Part shown: in pieces, positions 60,421 through 64,000 of the stretch | How positions within the stretch are numbered: the first letter of the stretch is position 1 | How the letters are laid out: every line of letters begins with the position of its first letter | Source of the DNA: JBGPLJ01 sp035644395 | GTDB taxonomy: Bacteria > Pseudomonadota > Gammaproteobacteria > Steroidobacterales > Steroidobacteraceae | Direction: 5' to 3' | Length of the DNA: 64,000 nt | Assembly: GCA_035644395.1 (NCBI GenBank) | Contig: DASQOR010000077.1 | Span: forward strand, 1 to 64,000 | Made by a program: the position numbers and the translations under genes | Notes under the pieces: generated by a model | Databases searched by the model: none | What the model was told of the DNA's origin: nothing | What the model saw: only the letters and a program-made list of their open reading frames with translations

Positions 60421-60427
60421 TTCTTCC
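60402..60427 (-). promoter_or_regulatory. ECF-type promoter P2 (sigma / anti-sigma operon)
   Basis: Read on the minus strand: -35 block GGAAGAAA (60427-60420), nine bases, -10 block GGGTTCGTT (60410-60402). Same 17-base spacing between GGAAG and CGTT as P1. Its -10 CGTT sits about 20 bases before the sigma ATG. With P1 it forms a nearly symmetric, fully overlapping divergent pair. Confidence 0.75.
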
Positions 60428-60460
60428 CCGCGGATTGCGATTGCACTAGTGTGAACCACC

Positions 60461-61837
60461 ATGGGAACCGACGCACGCCACCCCCCGCCAGGCTCGCAGA
60501 GGACCGGAGCCCGCGCGTGCCTGCGCGCCGCGATGGCCAGCACCTTGCTGTTGGGCTTCGGCGGCCCCGGCGCCCACAGCCAGATCGTTCCGAGCGTCCT
60601 GCCGCAGCTCCCGCATGTCGACCTGCCGCTTGACGCCGGCAAGGTCCTGCAGGATGTCGACCGCGAACTCGACCCGCAGCAACTGGTCGATCTGCGCCGG
60701 CTGAAAATCCGCGACTTGCTGCGCGCGCATCCGCGGGAGCTCGAGGCGGATCCGCACGGCGCCCCCATCGTCCGCAGCGAGCTCCTCGCGTTCGATCCCA
60801 GCGAGGCAGCGATGCATGCCGCGCAGGACGCGGGACTCAGCGTCGCACGCGAACAGGTGCTCGACGGGCTCGATACGCGGATCGTCGTCTTGCGCGTGCC
60901 GGAGGGTGTGTCGACTCGCCGGGCGCTGAAGCGCCTGCGCACGCTCGACCCGGCTGGAACGTATGACTACAACCATATCTACCTGGAAAGCGGCGCCGCT
61001 ACCGGCTTGGCGACGACGGCGACAGCCCCAGGCGCACTGCCGCTAGCCTCGATCGAGCAATCGGCGGTGCGGATCGGACTCGTGGACAGCGGTATCGACG
61101 CCAGTCATCGTGCCTTGCGGCGATCGACGATTCATGCCCACGGCTGTGGCGGGCAGATCGTGCCGAGTGCCCACGGCACCGAGGTCGCCTCGCTCCTCGT
61201 GGGCAGCGGGGCGGACCTCGAAGGTGCGGCACCGGGCGGCGAGCTTTTTGCGGCCGATGCCTACTGCGGCAGGGCGACGGGCGGCGCAATCGATACGGTG
61301 GCGGACGCGCTCGCCTGGATGGCCCGCGAGCGCGTGCCCGTGATCAACGTCAGCCTCGTCGGGCCGGCGAACAAGGCGCTCGAAGGCGTCATCCGACTGC
61401 TGACCGCGCGTGGCCATATCGTCGTCGCGGCCGTTGGCAACGACGGGCCAGCCGCGCCACCGCTTTATCCCGCAGCGTACGCGAACGTGATCGGCGTCAC
61501 TGCGGTCGATCCGCGTCGCCGCGTCCTTCCCGAGGCGGCGCGCGGCGAGCAGGTGGATTTCGCTGCGCCAGGATCGCAGATGTATGCCGCGGACGATCAT
61601 TCATCGCTCATCGTCGTGCGCGGTACTTCGTTCGCGGCGCCCATCGTGGCGGGCCTGCTCGCGGCGAGCCTCCAACAGCCGGACCCGGCCGCCGCATTGC
61701 ACGCGATTGATGCGCTGGCACAGTCGGCCGTCGATCTCGGCACGCCGGGGACCGATCATGTTTACGGCAAGGGACTCGTCGGCGAATCGGTCGCACGACG
61801 TCCGCCTGGCATTACGTCAAGTGGAATAAAGCCCTGA
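60461..61837 (+). CDS. Exported S8 (subtilisin-like) serine peptidase
   Basis: 458 residues. Signal segment at ~20-41 (MASTLLLGFGGPGAHSQ); a start at Met25 is also possible. An inhibitor-like propeptide region spans ~105-180 (LDTRIVVLRVPEGVSTRRAL). The peptidase domain (~200-445) holds the triad Asp209 (GLVDSGID), His238 (AHGTEVAS) and Ser390 (RGTSFAAPIVAG), with oxyanion Asn327 (VGNDGP). It is likely active. It is transcribed from an ECF-type promoter facing the sigma gene, so it is a predicted regulon member, perhaps a stress-induced envelope protease. A third copy of the motif overlaps its 3' end. Confidence 0.88.
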   Translation: MGTDARHPPPGSQRTGARACLRAAMASTLLLGFGGPGAHSQIVPSVLPQLPHVDLPLDAGKVLQDVDRELDPQQLVDLRRLKIRDLLRAHPRELEADPHGAPIVRSELLAFDPSEAAMHAAQDAGLSVAREQVLDGLDTRIVVLRVPEGVSTRRALKRLRTLDPAGTYDYNHIYLESGAATGLATTATAPGALPLASIEQSAVRIGLVDSGIDASHRALRRSTIHAHGCGGQIVPSAHGTEVASLLVGSGADLEGAAPGGELFAADAYCGRATGGAIDTVADALAWMARERVPVINVSLVGPANKALEGVIRLLTARGHIVVAAVGNDGPAAPPLYPAAYANVIGVTAVDPRRRVLPEAARGEQVDFAAPGSQMYAADDHSSLIVVRGTSFAAPIVAGLLAASLQQPDPAAALHAIDALAQSAVDLGTPGTDHVYGKGLVGESVARRPPGITSSGIKP

Positions 61838-61848
61838 TCCCGGTCGTA
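61823..61848 (+). promoter_or_regulatory. ECF-type promoter P3 (Gly/Ser-rich gene)
   Basis: -35 block GGAATAAA (61823-61830), nine bases, -10 block CCGGTCGTA (61840-61848). It shares 16 of 17 motif positions with P1, including spacing. The -35 lies inside the last codons of the subtilase gene. Leader of about 47 bases to the ATG at 61903. Confidence 0.78.
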
Positions 61849-61902
61849 TGCATCCTCAGGAGCCGCGGACTGGCTGCGGCTCGAGCCAACAGGAGCACGA
61901 CC

Positions 61903-62598
61903 ATGAAGACGATTCCCATGTTGAAGACGATCGCGCTGATCGGCCTCGTCGCCGGCGCTTCGCCGAGCTACGCGGGCTTGCTGGGCGGTGGCGTCGGCGG
62001 CGCGCTGGGTGGCACGCTCTCGGGCGGCAACGGCGGCCTCGACGGCGCGATGAACGGCACCCTCGGCGGCACGCTCGATGCCGACACCGGCGCCGTCGAC
62101 AATGTTCGCCAGAACACGACGGATCGCGTGACCACCGGGACGCAGCGGGCCAAGGACGCCACGACGAATGCGGCGGACCGCGTCCGCGACAGGGCAAGCG
62201 AATCACGCGATGTCGCGGCCTCGGCATCTGCCACGGCCTCTGGCGCGGTGAACGGCGCAACGTCCGGGACGAGTGGCACGATCGCCGGTGCGTCGAATGC
62301 AACGGCCGGGGCCAGCCGGACGAACGACGGCTTGCTCGCCGGCGGATCGGGCGACGGCTCGACCACGGTCTCGCGCTCCGCCGGGCCGGTCCTCATCGAC
62401 GGTTCCGAGCAGCACGGCGGCACGGCCAATGGTTCGCTCACCGACGGCGCGCTCGACTTCGACGCTGCCGGCGATGCGAATGCCCAAGGCAATGTCCACC
62501 GCCAACCGGCGGCCAGCGCGCAGCCGGCCCCGGTGAGCGGCAGCACCACGACGGCACCGGCGCCGCAGAAAGACCGCGACAGCCATGCGAAGCCGTGA
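61903..62598 (+). CDS. Exported Gly/Ser/Thr/Ala-rich low-complexity protein
   Basis: 231 residues. Signal peptide 1-24 (IALIGLVAGASPSYA), then a Gly-rich repeat segment (~25-58: GGGVGGALGGTLSGGNGG), an Ala/Asp/Arg-rich helical stretch with short imperfect repeats (TTDRVTTGTQRAKDATTNAA, ~72-98), and a Ser/Thr/Ala/Gly-rich remainder without Cys. No family recognised. A ribosome site (CAGGAG) is seven bases before the ATG. Promoter P3 and the paired hairpins after the stop make it an independent transcription unit within the ECF regulon. Possibly a surface or matrix protein or a substrate of the protease; not known. Confidence 0.8.
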   Translation: MKTIPMLKTIALIGLVAGASPSYAGLLGGGVGGALGGTLSGGNGGLDGAMNGTLGGTLDADTGAVDNVRQNTTDRVTTGTQRAKDATTNAADRVRDRASESRDVAASASATASGAVNGATSGTSGTIAGASNATAGASRTNDGLLAGGSGDGSTTVSRSAGPVLIDGSEQHGGTANGSLTDGALDFDAAGDANAQGNVHRQPAASAQPAPVSGSTTTAPAPQKDRDSHAKP

Positions 62599-62658
62599 TC
62601 GGACGTGAGCACGTCCGATCCAGAGCGGCGGGTTCCAGGAACCCGCCGCTCGGTTTTT
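62597..62658 (+). terminator. Double hairpin with T-run after the Gly-rich gene
   Basis: First hairpin: GATCGGACGT (62597-62606), four-base loop, complement at 62611-62620; it starts within the stop codon. Second: AGCGGCGGGTTCC (62624-62636), one-base loop in the perfect form, complement 62638-62650, then CGG and TTTTT (62654-62658), a classic intrinsic terminator. Confidence 0.88.
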
Positions 62659-62664
62659 CCCGGT

Positions 62665-63030
62665 CTAGATCCACAGATCGTTTGGCGCCGTCAGCCTCCC
62701 GCCCGCGGATCCGGTGTTGACGACGCCGCGCGGCTCGATCAGGAGCGCCGCGCACTCCTTCGACGCGCGGGTGATGTGCTCGACGCCTTTCGGCACGACG
62801 AAGAGCTCGCCGGTGCGCAGTGTCACGGTTCGATCCCGCAACCCGATCTGCATCTCGCCGTCGATGACGAGGAATACCTCGTCGGTATCCTCGTGCCGGT
62901 GCCAGACGAAGTCTCCCGCGAACTTCACGAGCTTGAACTGGTAGCCATTCATCTCCGCGATCACGCGCGGCGCCCAGTGATCGGAGAATTTTCCGAGCTT
63001 GTCGCGAAGATTGACGGCTTGCTGGTTCAT
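62665..63030 (-). CDS. Small cupin-domain protein
   Basis: 121 residues, single cupin barrel. Motif 1 reads GDFVWHRHEDTDEVFLVIDGEM (two His, Glu for metal) and motif 2 GELFVVPKGVEHITRA (His), so a mononuclear metal site is likely intact. A very good ribosome site (AGGAGGG) precedes the ATG at 63030 by five bases. Single-domain cupins of this type are often annotated as mannose-6-phosphate isomerase-like or of unknown function, and no substrate can be given. Confidence 0.88.
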   Translation of the reverse strand: MNQQAVNLRDKLGKFSDHWAPRVIAEMNGYQFKLVKFAGDFVWHRHEDTDEVFLVIDGEMQIGLRDRTVTLRTGELFVVPKGVEHITRASKECAALLIEPRGVVNTGSAGGRLTAPNDLWI

Positions 63031-63074
63031 CGACCCTCCTAGGCGGCCCGTACGCCTGCGGCTATCATCGGGCC

Positions 63075-63491
63075 ATGCTCTGGCTCAAGGCGTTTCATAT
63101 CGTCTTCGTCGTCACGTGGTTCGCGGGGCTTTTCTACCTGCCACGCCTCTTCATCTACCACGCGACAGCGACCGACGCGCCGAGCCTCGAACGATTCGCC
63201 GTGATGGAGCGGCGGCTCTTCGCGATCATGACGATCGGCGCCATGCTGGCGCTCGGCTTCGGCCTCGCGATGCTGCTCGCACTTCCCGAGTATCTCGAGG
63301 GCGGCTGGCTCAAGACGAAGCTCATTCTCGTCCTCGCACTCGTCATCTACCACCTCTGGTGCCACCGGCTGATGGTAGACCTGCGCAACGCGCGCAATCC
63401 TCATTCACCCCGCTGGTACCGCTGGTTCAACGAAGTGCCGGGCGTGCTCCTCATCGCCATCGTGGTGCTCGCCGTCGTCAAGCCATTCTGA
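63075..63491 (+). CDS. hemJ: HemJ-like protoporphyrinogen oxidase / UPF0093 membrane protein
   Basis: 138 residues, four membrane segments. The family pattern is visible: KAFHIVFVVTWFAGLFYLPRLF (conserved His near the start), MERRLFAIMTIGAMLALGFG, KTKLILVLALVIYHLWCHRL (Lys, His) and the end FNEVPGVLLIAIVVLAVVKPF. HemJ oxidises protoporphyrinogen IX to protoporphyrin IX in haem synthesis. Full length for the family. The last 91 bases overlap the 3' end of the opposing hydrolase gene. Confidence 0.93.
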   Translation: MLWLKAFHIVFVVTWFAGLFYLPRLFIYHATATDAPSLERFAVMERRLFAIMTIGAMLALGFGLAMLLALPEYLEGGWLKTKLILVLALVIYHLWCHRLMVDLRNARNPHSPRWYRWFNEVPGVLLIAIVVLAVVKPF

Positions 63492-64000
63492 GAGTCGAGC
63501 TCGCGCAGCACCTCGTCCGCGATCCAGCTGCTACCGTTCGCGCGCAGGACGAATCCGCAGTGGCCGCCGTGCTCGCTCACCGTCATCCGCAATGCAGGCG
63601 ACGGCGCGAGACGCTCCAGGTCAGCAACCGGAATGATCGGGTCGTCCGCCGACGCGATGATGCGTGTCGGCGTCGTCAGGGCCGACAAGGTGTCGCCAAC
63701 GACGCCGTAACCCCGCAGGTAGGCCGTGATGTCCGGATATTCCGTGTAGCGACGCACGAGCACGTCGGTCATCGACGTCAGCGTCCGGTCGCGAAGAATG
63801 TCCGCGAAGTCGTATTCCTTCGGCCAGGCCGCCTGCTTTTTCCTGAGCGAGCGCACCCACTTCCATACGAAGTAGCGCCGGTAGATGCTGAAGCCGCTCT
63901 CCAGCACTTCGAGCGTGCGCACGGGATCGAGCACCGGCGAAATGGCGACGATCCGCTCGATGCGCAATCCGGCGGCCGGGGCCCGCGCGCCGACCCGCAG
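63401..64000 (-). CDS. YheT-like alpha/beta hydrolase, N-terminal part beyond window
   Basis: The frame is open to the window edge; about 199 C-terminal residues are seen of a protein usually near 320. The sequence RIVAISPVLDPVRTLEVLESGFSIYRRYFV matches the YheT family. Catalytic Asp is in ASADDPIIPV, and the catalytic His is in SEHGGHCGFV. The family usually ends soon after the IADEVLREL-type block. Here it continues for ~30 residues (DSQNGLTTAST...) that are antisense to hemJ, so the normal stop appears lost and the genes overlap by 91 bases. Probably an esterase/lipase-like enzyme of unknown substrate. Confidence 0.8.
   Translation of the reverse strand: MRVGARAPAAGLRIERIVAISPVLDPVRTLEVLESGFSIYRRYFVWKWVRSLRKKQAAWPKEYDFADILRDRTLTSMTDVLVRRYTEYPDITAYLRGYGVVGDTLSALTTPTRIIASADDPIIPVADLERLAPSPALRMTVSEHGGHCGFVLRANGSSWIADEVLRELDSQNGLTTASTTMAMRSTPGTSLNQRYQRGE

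Overview
The window is GC-rich, densely packed chromosome of a gammaproteobacterium. The strongest taxonomic clue is gene order: pyrE, dut, coaBC, radC, rpmB, rpmG, mutM, coaD, rsmD, ftsY-ftsE-ftsX and rpoH follow one another much as in the E. coli chromosome, with a few inserted genes. An MSHA-type pilus cluster, gltBD and trmB also fit. I would guess a free-living environmental lineage (Steroidobacterales/Nevskiales-like), but the sequence alone does not settle that. I saw no insertion sequences, phage genes, CRISPR arrays, rRNA genes or obvious islands.

Layout. 1-3.7 kb: minus-strand MSHA pilus operon (mshI, a pilN-like gene, mshJ, mshK, mshL; mshL runs off the edge), mostly joined by ATGA stop/start overlaps. 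3.9-6.5 kb: minus-strand DUF1326 / DUF2182 / acyltransferase-like membrane cluster behind a tRNA-Gly(CCC). 6.7-16.2 kb: housekeeping genes (trmB, marC, ampG with a Rieske protein, xthA, pyrE, dut, coaBC, radC, rpmB, rpmG). 16.2-22.6 kb: a fatty acyl desaturase, mutM, a Tat-exported M20-family protein with altered metal ligands, gamma-glutamyltransferase, coaD and rsmD. 22.8-28.5 kb: a VolA-like surface lipase overlapping ftsY, then ftsE, ftsX and rpoH; rpoH is preceded by a CIRCE operator. 28.5-36.4 kb: an OmpA-like lipoprotein, an Mpo1-like protein, a two-component system, an FAD oxidoreductase, glutaryl-CoA dehydrogenase, a short Ada, a GST and an EF-hand protein. 36.5-45.9 kb: a second two-component system resembling the dedicated-sortase PdsR/PdsS pair, then gltBD behind a promoter decorated with three perfect inverted repeats. 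45.9-52.9 kb: a methyltransferase, a frameshifted AHSA1/SRPBCC gene with its GTG-start ArsR-like regulator, a 0.53-kb intergenic region with strong hairpins, a ToxR-like regulator, a ZnT9-like cation transporter, an Fpg/Nei glycosylase, a SPOR lipoprotein and a bactofilin. 53-59.1 kb: a large lipoprotein fusing FnIII, PQQ-type dehydrogenase and diheme cytochrome parts, then a glycerophosphodiester cluster (GDPD, GlpD-like, FGGY kinase). 59.1-62.7 kb: an ECF sigma / anti-sigma operon divergent from a secreted subtilase and a Gly/Ser-rich exported protein. 62.7-64 kb: a cupin, HemJ and a partial YheT-like hydrolase.

How the genes work together. The most coherent candidate new system is the ECF module at 59.1-62.6 kb. 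I see three copies of one promoter motif (GGAAtAAA, nine bases, then a CCGGTCGT-like block). Two are face to face and superimposed between the sigma gene and the subtilase gene, and one precedes the Gly-rich gene. This predicts an autoregulated regulon of sigma, anti-sigma, secreted protease and secreted low-complexity protein. Other signals worth checking are the CIRCE site over the rpoH promoter, the palindrome array at gltB, the M20 protein with His-to-Met and Asp-to-Asn changes at two metal ligands, and the Pds-like two-component pair with no sortase nearby.

All calls come from reading the sequence and recalled family knowledge; no database search was run.
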